Shown here piece after piece: positions 11,985-20,975 of a stretch of 64,000 nucleotides of DNA (the stretch's first letter is position 1; each line of letters starts with the position of its first letter). The notes beneath the pieces were generated by a model that was given only the letters and a program-made list of their open reading frames with translations, did no database searches and was not told the DNA's origin. Made by a program: the position numbers and the translations under genes. The stretch is from Rotaria sordida (Eukaryota; Rotifera; Eurotatoria; Philodinida; Philodinidae), in NCBI GenBank assembly GCA_905250125.1, contig CAJNOL010000647.1, positions 51,771-115,770 on the forward strand. Direction: 5' to 3'.

Positions 11985-12385
11985 AAACAGATTAGCCTAT
12001 ATGTCTATGAGACAAATCAATCTGCTGTTGTCACCTCTTACTTTTCAGCAATCGATAAAGTCGAAAACCAAATAGTAATTTAATGAAAAAATAATATACT
12101 TTGTATAAGTAATAAATAAAGATAAATGCACAGCTAATTTTGCAGACGCACTTTGCACTATTGTCCATTAGAAAACAGAGCGATCTATTCATTAACGAAA
12201 AGACAAGTTCAATCTGCTATTCTTAACTTTGCATTTCAGTAATCGACTTCCTGTCGAAAATTAAATAACAAGAGAATAATAATAGATAAATGTGCTGAAC
12301 TGAAATAATTTAAAAGAAATGCAGAGTTAAGTTCGCTGACACGTTTTGTATTATTTATTAATATATTGAAACACTCATCAGGACT
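11985..12385 (+). repeat. Direct-repeat block at the inner edge of the left arm
   Basis: Two related units lie at ~11985-12090 and ~12175-12270. Both contain a CAATCTGCT core followed by a TTTCAGYAATCGA segment and TCGAAAA. Reverse-complement copies occur once at ~34640-34745. The following stretch (12295-12385, ending near GAAACACTCAT) also mirrors 34505-34600. Inverted homology stops here, so this marks the inner junction of the duplication. Confidence 0.6.
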
Positions 12386-12411
12386 CTACAGTACAATTCA
12401 GACTTTTAGGT

Positions 12412-12795
12412 GTGTACGGTTCGAAAGCGAGATCTTGGAAATGGAACGATTTGACTACATTTATTTCTTTTAATTGCATTGTCTTCGGTGATTTAAATGT
12501 GGACCTTGAAAAGGATAAAGCCAAAGCTGAAATGGTACTATCGTGGTCTGATTCTTTGTTTTTGTGTCCATTTACTTCAGACTCTTCGATATCACTAAGA
12601 AGTGGTCAAATTATTGACTATGTGTTTACATCTGGGTTTTCCGTCTCCATCCAGACTATCGAAGGAACAAGAACCACAAGTGGTCACAAACCTGTTCTGA
12701 CAGTGATTCCAGTAAAATCAAAGGAAGTTCACTTTGTTAAAACTGTGCACTTGAAGGTTTTCTCTATGTTCGGTGAATTTGCCCATCCATGGTGA
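12412..12795 (+). pseudogene. Endonuclease (EEP) fragment of a non-LTR retrotransposon
   Basis: The 127-codon frame contains FGDLNVDLE, IDYVFTSG and then SGHKPVL in the order typical of the C-terminal half of exonuclease-endonuclease-phosphatase domains: the GDxN motif, the xDY motif and the S(D)H motif with G for D. EEP domains nick target DNA in LINE retrotransposons. The N-terminal half and any reverse transcriptase are absent, so this is a fragment. A cellular EEP protein exon is possible because GGTGAGTAAG at ~12790 looks like a splice donor. It sits immediately inside the left-arm junction. Confidence 0.55.
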
Positions 12796-13261
12796 GTAAG
12801 AAGGTGGAGTGTAGATCTTTTAGATATTGTGTATGAATGATATGTTACATTTCTGTCTCTTCTTACGGTCAGTTGTACAATTTTGTTTCCAATTGAAAAA
12901 AAACTTGTCAGTGCGGCTCCAAGAGGGGCCGAAATAATATATGTTGTCAGAGGTTTTAAAATAAGTTTAAAAAAAAAACTAAATAGATGAATAAATCAGA
13001 ATTATAACAATTTCTATAGTTGATACGCGCGCTCTGAAAGTTTATTTTGTTGAAACTATTCATATTTATTACTTTTCTATCAGATTATTTGATTTATTTA
13101 ACATCGTAATATTGAAAAAAATTATTTGTATTGTCATATACATCTTTAGTGCATAACTTCTATTCTTTTAATGATAATATCTACATGATGTATGTCACAA
13201 GAAGCAGCAGATATAACTTTATTGTTCGTTTCATCGACTCAGCTACTATATTAGTCTGCTA
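12796..13261. other. No gene seen
   Basis: AT-rich sequence with no coding frame, RNA gene or clear repeat. Confidence 0.4.
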
Positions 13262-13390
13262 TGGGGTCCGGGTCACTTGACCGACAATTACTTGGCCGAC
13301 ACATCACTTGACCGACACCATTTCGCCGACAAATTGTTTGGCCGACATGGACACTTCGCCAACGACTCATTTGGCCGACAAATATTAGAC
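13262..13390 (+). repeat. Degenerate short tandem repeat (GGCCGACA array)
   Basis: About nine imperfect units built on ACTTGGCCGACAA (~13 bp, with T/C and spacing variation) run from the GGTCACTTGACCGACA to ATTTGGCCGACAAATA. It is GC-richer than its surroundings. There is no protein or known family. Confidence 0.75.
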
Positions 13391-13621
13391 GTCAAAAAAA
13401 TTAAAATTTTTCCCTCTCTCCCACTCATTCACCTATAAATAGTGAATATTTTTCAAAATAAAATGAGACAGTGATTTTCTATCAGTTAGAACAAGTCTTC
13501 TGTTAACAAACTGTTACCTGCAAGATAAATTACAATTTAATCATGCATTCAAGACAAAACAGTGACAGCGCTTTGAATGGTTATGCTGAAGTGATTAAAT
13601 CTACAAAAGGCAGATCCAAAA

Positions 13622-13721
13622 NNNNNNNNNNNNNNNNNNNNNNNNNNNNNNNNNNNNNNNNNNNNNNNNNNNNNNNNNNNNNNNNNNNNNNNNNNNNNNN
13701 NNNNNNNNNNNNNNNNNNNNN
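13622..13721. other. Assembly gap (100 N)
   Basis: A run of 100 N ends exactly at a CCCACA array. If the telomere-hairpin pattern holds, the hidden sequence probably contains the matching TGTGGG arm. Confidence 0.95.
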
Positions 13722-13783
13722 ACACCCACCCACACCCACACCCACACCCACACCCACACCCCACACCCCACCCACACCCTAAA
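13722..13783. repeat. Telomere-like CCCACA array beside the gap (copy B)
   Basis: About ten units of CCCACA with small slips (CCCCACA, CCCACCCACA) follow the gap and end at ACCCTAAATATC. This is the purest telomere-type array in the window and only its C-rich half is visible. Confidence 0.85.
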
Positions 13784-14051
13784 TATCATGTTGAACATAT
13801 TTTCATTTCACATTGAATATACAACAATACAGAAACAAAGGCGTAATTCTATTTTTGAGTTTTTTGTTTTTTAACTTCAATCATAGGTCACTTACTTGTA
13901 TTTAATTGTGAATCAGATGGTGTACATTCTTCTTTTTCTTTAAAATAGATATGCGAAAGATTAGTATCTCAATTAGCAATTGCGACAGTTTCGTTATTTG
14001 TTATTGAAGAAGATATTATATGTTGTGTAGTTGTTCGGAATTGTATTCATA

Positions 14052-14123
14052 GGGTGTGGGTGTGGGTGCGGGGTGTGGAGTGTGGGGGCTGGGGTCATTC
14101 TCTTCCTCACACCCACCCATACC
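14052..14123. repeat. Telomere-like hairpin, copy C
   Basis: A G-rich arm (GGGTGTGGGTGTGGGTG and more) leads to a loop with TCATTCTCTTCCTC and then CACACCCACCCATACC. The arm order and loop motif match copies D and K. Confidence 0.8.
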
Positions 14124-14324
14124 TATTAGCATGATTTCTTCATATATATTATGAAAATCAGTTTCTCGGAAACTAATAGAACGTATCAAATAAAAAAAAA
14201 TTTAATTTCATTAATCAAATAATATATATTTTTCCAATCTATGTATTGTTAATTCGCTTTATTTATTATTCACATCCTTAGCTCAAAATGTGACAGTGAT
14301 CGATCTAGAAGCTAACAGATTTCA

Positions 14325-14555
14325 CTAGATGTTGAAACCATATTTTCTTAGCCATTCTTTCTCGGCATTTGTTAAGTTTCTATAACCATGTTTCCATTCG
14401 CCGTTGATGTAAAGTGCACTGCCATCTTCGAAGTGGACATGGATGAAACGATCATACCTCGCTGGATTTCCGTTATCGATGCGTATTATGGATTTGGGAG
14501 CACGGCGCTGTTGTATCTCCTGATTCATCTGATTGACGCTTGGTTCTTCGGCCAT
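14325..14555 (-). CDS. Small hypothetical protein, bacterial-looking
   Basis: 76 codons with an orderly composition: a polar N-terminus (about 25 residues), then HVHFEDGSALYINGEWKHG, and a C-terminus with LTNAEKEWLRKYGF. The conserved-looking HxHF-DG-WKHG-LTxAEKEWL pattern resembles small globular domains I associate with bacterial secreted proteins, but I cannot name the family. The ATG at 14553-14555 follows TTTTTTAG by only a few bases, so an upstream exon spliced just before it is possible. Horizontal acquisition would fit bdelloid biology but is inference. Confidence 0.5.
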   Translation of the reverse strand: MAEEPSVNQMNQEIQQRRAPKSIIRIDNGNPARYDRFIHVHFEDGSALYINGEWKHGYRNLTNAEKEWLRKYGFNI

Positions 14556-15894
14556 ACTCTAAAAAATAAGAACGCATGGTAATCATAAATAAGTAGTGCA
14601 TGCGAAGCCTTTCATTGTAAGCAGATTTTGAATCCTACACCTCTTCGGTAGAACTGGTATAAGTAGTCAACACTCGCATATCAGCAGCTTTTAGGACTTC
14701 TAAACTGTTCGAATGTTCAAAGACGATATCTCAGCGATGGAAAACGAAAAAAAACAAAGAAAAAATACGAAATTTTTATATTTTATAGGCTATCAAGCTG
14801 TGATACAAAAGTAAAAGAAAAGGGAACTCAATTCCGGCGCACTATTCTAACTCTTTCAATCACTTTCTAATTTCAATATCAACCAGTTAACACTAAAAGT
14901 AATCGAAACAAATGGAAATAAGAGAGACACAATATTTCAACTTTGAGATAAAAGTATAGACTATAAAGAATAACGAGTGGAAGCAAAGAAAAAAACGAAA
15001 CTAGAATCTGACTCAATTCGATTAAAATCGATCGAAAGTAATCGAAATCACAAATAATTTAATTGATATACAATGGAAAATCTGATTTTAATCAGATTAA
15101 ATAGAGCCATTATTAACGATTAATAATAAGATTTTTCTAATCTTTTTTTGCATTGAAGATACAACGTCACATGTCAATAATAATAAATAAGATAGAAATT
15201 TTGAATTTTACATCGCGGATGCAGTTGAGATGCTTTCGAAGCGTCTGTAATAGCTGGAGAGAGAAAAATGAAAGTATAGAGACAAGAGAAAAGAGAAAAA
15301 AGATGGAAGAAAGAAATGGTTTAATCGCAATGCGTTTTGTTTACTGGTGATTACTTACTACATCTACAATCTTATCCTCCCCTTCACGATTTGGTAATCT
15401 CTATTTACCTGATAATTGTATATTGATATTTAATTGGTTGATTTATTAACAGATTTTTATGTTGTAGAAAAAATAATAAATGGTGATTGCGTATACGAAT
15501 ATTGTGTTGTGTTATATGTCAAATATGTATTGATAGTATCTCAATAGAATTGCTTGCTTATATATACGACGTAGCCCTTTTATTTGGTATTTTTTTTATT
15601 TCTTTCTTCTATTCGGTTTTTTCCCCACCATGTGCAAATATTTTTACTGGGTAATTTATTTTCTCTTTCTTCTGTTGGTTTTTTTCCAGTCATGAGTTGA
15701 TATATTTTGTTCGGATGATGTCGTTTGAGTACGTTACGTATTTTCTTTGGTATTTGATTTTATCTTTCCATTTTTTCTGATCCTTCATTGGTCTATAGAT
15801 TTATGAATGCAAATTTATAAAAAAAAGAATTCGATAACACTTTAACTTATTTTTTTTTTCATTCGAGATAAATTTTTCTATAGCGATAAAAATG
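14556..15894. other. No gene seen; A/T-rich low-complexity sequence
   Basis: Poly-A/T-rich stretches and TCGATTAAAATCGATCG-like short palindromes occur near 15.0 kb. The open frame at 15153-15350 has low-complexity Lys/Glu-rich translation and is not convincing. Confidence 0.4.
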
Positions 15895-16267
15895 CCCTAG
15901 TCGAACTTTTTTCTTCAAGCGCTTACAAGACTTGAGCTCAAGATGTGTCCATAGCGCATGACATTCAGGGTCAAGACAAGCGTTTGAGTGATCGCATGAG
16001 GCATGCACATGGTTGAAGAGCTCATGCGCTGGACTCAAAATTATTAGTACGAGTTTTTATTAAAATTTCAGTCATGGTGAACGTAAAACTGAAAAAAAAA
16101 CACTGAAAATAGTTATTTAATATTCAAGCCCTGGAACAAGAATCACAAGCGCTTTAGTTTTTGCTAATGGTCTCAAGTCTTGACTCAAGATGTGTCCATA
16201 GCGCATGACATTCAGGGTCAAGATACTCAAGAATGTCATGCACTTGCTAAAAAAAGTTCGACTAGGG
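15895..16267. mobile_element. MITE with CCCTAGTCGAACTTTTTT terminal inverted repeats
   Basis: The ends are perfect inverted repeats: CCCTAGTCGAACTTTTTT at the left and its complement at the right. Inside are two direct copies of a ~38-bp segment (TCAAGATGTGTCCATAGCGC and following bases, at ~15937 and ~16187). There is no coding capacity and no obvious target duplication. Confidence 0.75.
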
Positions 16268-16390
16268 TGTAACAAGTAGTAATATGAGGTGAAACAACTA
16301 AGCACTGAGCATTAGCAATATAATAACGGGCGGGTTAGATTAAATGGTCACATTTTCCAATTTATTTTTCGAACACTTAACATCCTCCTC

Positions 16391-16860
16391 TAGAAAAACA
16401 AAATAGGCCAGAAGATGCAGCATGAAAAGCTCTACATTTTGTAGAGATCAGTTCATTTTATATATAAGCCTTTTGTTTTCAAAATGAACAAAACTCGATG
16501 TGACCAACTTTCGATGCTTCGAGCAAGAGCATCTATTGGTATACGACAAATTTCTTTTCTTATTTCATCAGCTAATGAATTATAGTTTTTCACTTTATGT
16601 CATTGCATATTGGTTGTGATAGCGTCCCATACATAATAGTCCTGAACATTAAGGTTGGGGCTATTTGGTGGCCATCGATGGTTGTTAATGAATTGTACGA
16701 AATTTTCTTTACACCATTCTAATGATTTTTAATGTGTATGGAGTGTTGCGTTGTCTTGCTGATAAATAAAATTTTCACCCAGCAACTGTTCACCTTCTGA
16801 TTACGCATGTGGTAGAACAACTTCAATATAATTCTTAACGGGTGGGGCAAAAGTTTTGCA
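16391..16860 (-). pseudogene. Decayed mariner-type (Tc1/mariner) transposase, C-terminal part
   Basis: The minus strand reads QQDNATLHTH, a stop, then KENFVQFINNH, WPPNSPNLN, VQDYYVWD, another stop, and SLADEIRKEICRIPIDALAR. This is the second and third acidic catalytic region of a DDE transposase. 37 residues separate the Asp of QQDNA from the Asp of VQDYY, so it looks like a DD37D mariner relative. TAA and TGA stops and loss of the N-terminus make it inactive. The low end (16391-16440, with GAAAAGCTCTACA) resembles sequences near 17.9 kb and 46.2 kb, which are probably termini of the same element family. Confidence 0.8.
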
Positions 16861-17098
16861 TTCATTTTCTTTTTCCTCTTATATCGCGTGGGAACATCCT
16901 AGACTGTTCAGTCCTTTTTTGTTAGAGAGAGCATGAGTTGTAGTACATATCCGTATATCGTCTCAATTGTCACATGTGTTTCTGTTTTGAGATGAAGAAG
17001 GACGAATGAGATGCACTAAAATTATCTGTTGCAACTTTTTATAATCTCTCACAAACAAAAAGTACCTTTTTTCAATTCATTTTTTCATCGCCTAATAC

Positions 17099-17606
17099 GC
17101 TGTGGGTGTGGTGGGTGTGGGTGTTAGAGTCCGTCGGGTCCACGAGTTTTGGACCCGGATCCGAATGGTAAAAATTTATTGGACTCGGACCTGGACCAGG
17201 CCCGACTGGTTAAATTTTTTTCGGACCCAAACCCGGACTCGGTCCACCAAAATTTTCGGATCCGAATCCAACTGATTAATCCTTTGTGGATTTGAGCACG
17301 AATCACACGTTTGAAACTCTTAATGCGAAATTCTAACCCGAATTTGATAACTGCTCTGACGATACTATATGCTTTCTTTTTAATTTTTTTTTTCTACTAC
17401 TTATTTATGAATAAATTAGCAGTTTTTCGAATAAAATGAACAGAAATTAAAAAAAATAAAAAAGAGAAATTCTTATATATAGTGAATTTTTTTTGATCAA
17501 TAAAAATTTATAGACCCGGAGTGGACCCGGACCCGACGGACTCTAGTGGGTGTGGGTGTGAGCATAGATATGGGCCTGGGTCATCTCTTCATCCACACCA
17601 ACACCC
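17099..17606. repeat. Telomere-like hairpin, copy D, split by a MITE
   Basis: Removing the element at 17125-17545 joins TGTGGGTGTGGTGGGTGTGG to GTGGGTGTGAGC. The loop then has GGGTCATCTCTTCATCC, followed by the arm CACACCAACACCCACACCC. The loop motif GGGTCATCTCTTC nearly equals that of copy C. Confidence 0.8.
17125..17545. mobile_element. hAT-like MITE inserted in hairpin D
   Basis: The 421-bp element has inverted ends TAGAGTCCGTCGGGTCC / GGACCCGACGGACTCTA and repeated GGACCCGGA motifs inside. It is flanked on both sides by GTGGGTGT, an apparent 8-bp target duplication typical of hAT elements. Because the target is itself a GTGGGTGT repeat, the duplication length is not certain. No transposase is encoded. 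Confidence 0.75.
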
Positions 17607-18209
17607 ACACCCATGATTCGACCAAACATGACTATTACTTTTAATACAACTTTTGAAATAATCACCACTTTAACTTTCTAAAAGTATTGTGATCCATGTG
17701 TTCAATTATTTATAGACGATTAGTCAAACTTTACTTGATTAATTAACTACTCCAGCTGCAGAGGCTTTTTTTCACATAACTAACATTTAATAATGAAGTT
17801 TTTTGTTTCATATGATCTATCGTCAATGTAATGGGTAGAGCATAATGAACGGCCACTTTTCGCACAAGAGTTTTCGTCAATAAATATATTTTATAAAAAA
17901 AAACAAAATATAGCAGAAGGTGTAAGGTGAAAAGCTCTAGAAGCTACAAAGTAAAGCGTATGTTAATTATATATATTTTGTTTATGAAAAAAGGCAAAAA
18001 ATATATTAATTCGTGAAAGATTGTAATGCGAAAAGCAGCTATTCATTATGTCCCACTCGTTACATTTTTCTAGAAGAAAAGACAAGTGAAATCGAAAAAT
18101 TTAATAAGTCTTTGCAGTGTATACTGAGATTATCAGTTTTTATTTTGATAAAAAAAAATAAGATAAGGTATTCAACCTGACTAGTGACAGAATTCTCTAA
18201 GTGTGATGA
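17607..18209. other. No gene seen; possible mariner-family terminus near 17.9 kb
   Basis: A segment at ~17895-17945 (AGAAGGTGTAAGGTGAAAAG and CTCTAG) resembles the element ends at 16.4 and 46.2 kb. The rest is AT-rich and featureless. Confidence 0.4.
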
Positions 18210-18419
18210 TCAACAATGACCATGATGGTGATGATGTTCATCTCCAAAACCACCGTGATGATGAAAGCCAAATCCGAAATCTGGTCCTATGTGATGATGA
18301 TGATGATGATGTCCGTATCCAAAACGATGGCCACCATGATGATGATGGTAAGGCTGTTCCAAAGTGGTTCCAAGATGATGATGATGATAAGGATGTGGAT
18401 GGCAATATGTTTGACCCAT
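18210..18419 (-). CDS. Small histidine-rich protein
   Basis: 69 residues beginning MGQTYCHPHP, with His runs of 3-7 separated by Gly/Phe/Tyr (HRFGYGH, PDFGFGFHHHGGFG), ending HHHHHGHC. The composition is that of a metal-binding (Cu/Zn/Ni) or phase-separating peptide; no catalytic domain is present. The open frame extends further upstream, but I choose this ATG because a TATA-like TATATAAAAG lies ~75 bp before it. The opposite strand is also open here as an Asp/Met-rich frame, a by-product of GAT/ATG repeats. Two Cys flank the His tract (residues 6 and 69). Confidence 0.55.
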   Translation of the reverse strand: MGQTYCHPHPYHHHHLGTTLEQPYHHHHGGHRFGYGHHHHHHHIGPDFGFGFHHHGGFGDEHHHHHGHC

Positions 18420-18489
18420 GTTGCTTAAAACAAATATCAGAATATAAAGTTGTTTTTCAATCAATGAAGTTTGTAAGAAGCGGGAGTAT

Positions 18490-18503
18490 TCTTTTATATA
18501 GAA
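18490..18503 (-). promoter_or_regulatory. TATA-like box for the His-rich gene
   Basis: On the minus strand the sequence reads CTATATAAAAGAA about 75 bp upstream of the chosen ATG, a plausible core promoter position with a short 5' leader. Confidence 0.4.
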
Positions 18504-18938
18504 TAGTCGAGAGATATATGGCAATTTATTATTCACCAGTTTTTTCTCTTTCTCACTTTTTGTTTTCAGAATGAGAAAGACAAAGTTTGTTCTATGAGAT
18601 AACTACTGTATGAGTCAGAATTTTGAGATATTAGTGATGACGATGATAAAATACACAGTTTGACGTCAATCGACACTTGAAATTCTCTTTCTAATCTAAG
18701 GGTGCATGTGGTGTGAATGAGAATGAAGGTGAATAGTACAGCTCCAATGGTACGAACTCAGTTGTTTCGTTCATAATCGAATCAAAAAATTCTATTGATC
18801 AAACAAGAACTTTTGTCGATATTATTTCTTCAAATGGATTCTTATGAGCTGAACTACTCAATATTTTACTCATAGTCTTATCTCATCTATGTTATTCTCT
18901 TCGTTTCTAGTGTTATTCGATAAGAACACAAACGCAAT

Positions 18939-19700
18939 ATGTTTCCATTGTTGCTACTCTTGTTGCTTGCTGTACATGGCATCTATTCTCTCGAATGTAT
19001 ATACTGTTACGCTGGTCGATTTCCATTCAATCAACCATTTCGTATTCCTAGCGACGAGTGTCGAACACATATTACAGCGAGTGAATGTGGTATTTATTTT
19101 ATGTTTTATTACCATAATCAGAAATATGAAGCAAACCTAGGCCAAGGCGCTTTGTGGAAGAAAGTTGTTACCGTTGCAACTGGACCTTATCTAGCTTATG
19201 GTATCAGTTATCAATGTTCAACTGAAACTAACTGTGTTACTTATTTTCCACAGAGTAGACTGGATGAAATGATCGATCGTGCCTATGATGCTAAACGTAT
19301 ATATGGCGAACTTGCACTATTCATTGACAATTCTTCACGAAATGATTCAATTCAATGTTACGATATGATGAATGAAGTTGTTTCATGTTCGTCCAATGAA
19401 GCCTGCTTATTGATATATGATGCACAAGACGAGAAAATAAGAGCACGTGACTGTGGAGAGACCAGTGGTGCCTGAGTATTAGTCTACGAAACTCGTTCTC
19501 GTCTATCTGTTGATGTTGAATATGTTCGAAATTTGTGCAACGATCATACAACATTCTTACAAATCATAACTGTTTTGAATAAGAACAATTTGACCAATAT
19601 TGATATGCCACAAATTGAGGAAGGTGCAAAGACAATAATTGGCTCTTATCTCTTAGTTACATTAACATTGAGTCTTGTTCTACTTTCTTGTTTCCAATAA
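18939..19700 (+). pseudogene. Ly-6/uPAR-like GPI-anchored surface protein with an in-frame TGA
   Basis: The frame opens with a clear signal peptide (MFPLLLLLLLAVHGIYS), then LECIYCYAG, which is the usual start of a Ly-6/three-finger domain. Later Cys include a SECGIYF region, YQCSTETNC and VVSCSSNEACLL, with one N-x-S site. TGA at 19473-19475 interrupts the frame. The same frame continues another 74 codons with sensible sequence and ends in a hydrophobic tail (LLVTLTLSLVLLSCF) before TAA at 19698-19700, exactly the shape of a GPI-anchor signal. The stop therefore truncates an otherwise intact gene, or it is a sequence error. Readthrough is possible but unsupported. Confidence 0.65.
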
Positions 19701-19774
19701 ATGAATTTTCACTTAGATCTTGAGAGTGGATGTCAAGATCCTTCTTTATTATATTAAATATCATAATTCTCTAC

Positions 19775-20760
19775 TTATTGTTGCGTATACAAACCAACAT
19801 TTTGTAATAATTGTGCAGATAATTCTCGAAGTCTTTCTTGAAAGTAGTCTACGAATTCATCATCGCTAAAATCTGGATTATCACCAAATTCTTGATGTAA
19901 TGGAGTAAATGGATCCATACATCTGAATACTTCACCAGTGATTGCTGCAATATCGATCATGAATTTTCTAAGTCGTGAATCATCAGATGTATTTCCCATG
20001 AGAAAAACGATTGTATGTATTACACATGAATTTCGTCGTTGTTTTAACTATACTTTCAAATTGGATAAAATTATGTTCATATCCATGGATGGTTCACCAT
20101 CGGAGAGTAAATAGATTGTATCTGCTTCTTCATCACTGAATGCTAATTTCAATGCATCATATTGTATTTGTTTGTTCATCGGTTTTCAAATGATCAAGAT
20201 AATGTTCACGATGGACATCGGTATTGAAATGAATGGTATTAAACTTAAACTGCGATTGTACACAATGATGAAGTTTATGAAGATCGTGTACAATATATTG
20301 GAGGCGATTAAAGTGTTGACCACAAGTATCAGCCATTATTTGATCGACTTGTGGCAGTAGATCGGGTGAGACTATATTCCTCAATTGAAAACGATTTGAT
20401 GGATCTAGAAGATTCTCATCGATGACTTGAAGAGCTACAAGACATTCGTCTAAAACTGGAATCATTTGTAACAGCTGTGCTGCTTGATCAAATCGTAAAC
20501 CAAATAGATGATTGTCGAGTACATGAAGAATGAGTAGGAGTTCATTTCCAGGAAAATAGGGTACTAATACGATAACTTGAGCACCACTGAATGCTTGTGG
20601 AGAACTTTTTATTGAGAAAACAAGATGTTGTATACGATCAGCTGATTGCTTTGGGTGTGGATGTGGGTGCGGGTGTAAATACGGAGAAGTCACCACCCAC
20701 ACCCACACCCTACTTTTTTCTTTTGCTAAGACAGATCTGATAGAGTCCTGCACGGATTGA
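19775..20760 (-). pseudogene. von Willebrand factor A (VWA)-domain protein remnant
   Basis: Three stretches of one protein lie in register on the minus strand. First comes a helical region with KFNTIHFNTDVHREHYLDHL. After a frameshift at ~20165-20190 comes DALKLAFSDEEADTIYLLSD followed by GEPS, the late VWA-fold strand and DGxP turn. After an in-frame TAG (20048-20050) comes IHTIVFLMGNTSDDSRLRKF and a tail ending NVGLYTQQ. The best guess is a VWA3-like protein. The canonical DxSxS metal site is not visible in what remains. The telomere-like hairpin at 20652-20710 lies inside the 5' part and is read through as VWVWVVTSP and HPHPHPHPK. Frameshift, stop and insertion make it a pseudogene; introns might explain part of the damage. 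Confidence 0.6.
20652..20710. repeat. Telomere-like hairpin, copy E, inside the VWA remnant
   Basis: GGGTGTGGATGTGGGTGCGG leads through a short loop (AAATACGGAGAAGTCACC) to CACCCACACCCACACCC. On the coding (minus) strand it is in frame between LAKEKS and QSADRIQHLVF, so its insertion did not by itself stop translation. Confidence 0.8.
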
Positions 20761-20975
20761 ACTTTTCGAATCCGACAGTTTTATTTTAGAAGTAACATAA
20801 ACAAATGGCTACAGTCATATTCACATACTTTCTATGAAGTGCATTTTATCACTATAATTTTTTTCATGAATGTCAAATTATTTAACGAAAAGCTATAAAA
20901 TATAATAATAATTTTCTTATTTATTTCAATAATAAAAAATATTAGAGAACGACATGTTTTACTAACAAAGAAATG

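Larger units (their letters stand above)
1..12385 (+). repeat. Left arm of a long inverted duplication
   Basis: Blocks of this arm match the reverse complement of 34505-40065. Positions 1-~875 mirror ~39225-40065 almost continuously. The FG-GAP genes mirror 35150-38545. The noncoding block ~12180-12385 mirrors ~34505-34745. The left arm is about twice as long because it carries extra DNA: a foldback at ~1.65-2.58 kb and a ~3.9 kb block between the two FG-GAP reading frames. The match runs to the first base, so the arm probably continues outside the window. Similarity is moderate, so the duplication is not recent. Boundaries were read by eye. Confidence 0.8.

Noticed and set aside
13543..13798. 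Frames crossing the 100-N gap
   Set aside because: They consist of unknown residues plus translated CCCACA repeats.
18203..18574. Asp/His-rich plus-strand frame overlapping the His-rich gene
   Set aside because: It is the complement of His codon runs (CAT/CAC giving ATG/GTG and GAT); the minus-strand frame has the TATA-like box and cleaner boundaries.
19473..19475. Selenocysteine recoding of the TGA in the Ly-6-like gene
   Set aside because: No SECIS-like hairpin was recognised downstream, neighbouring genes have TAG stops too, and the residue is not at a redox motif.
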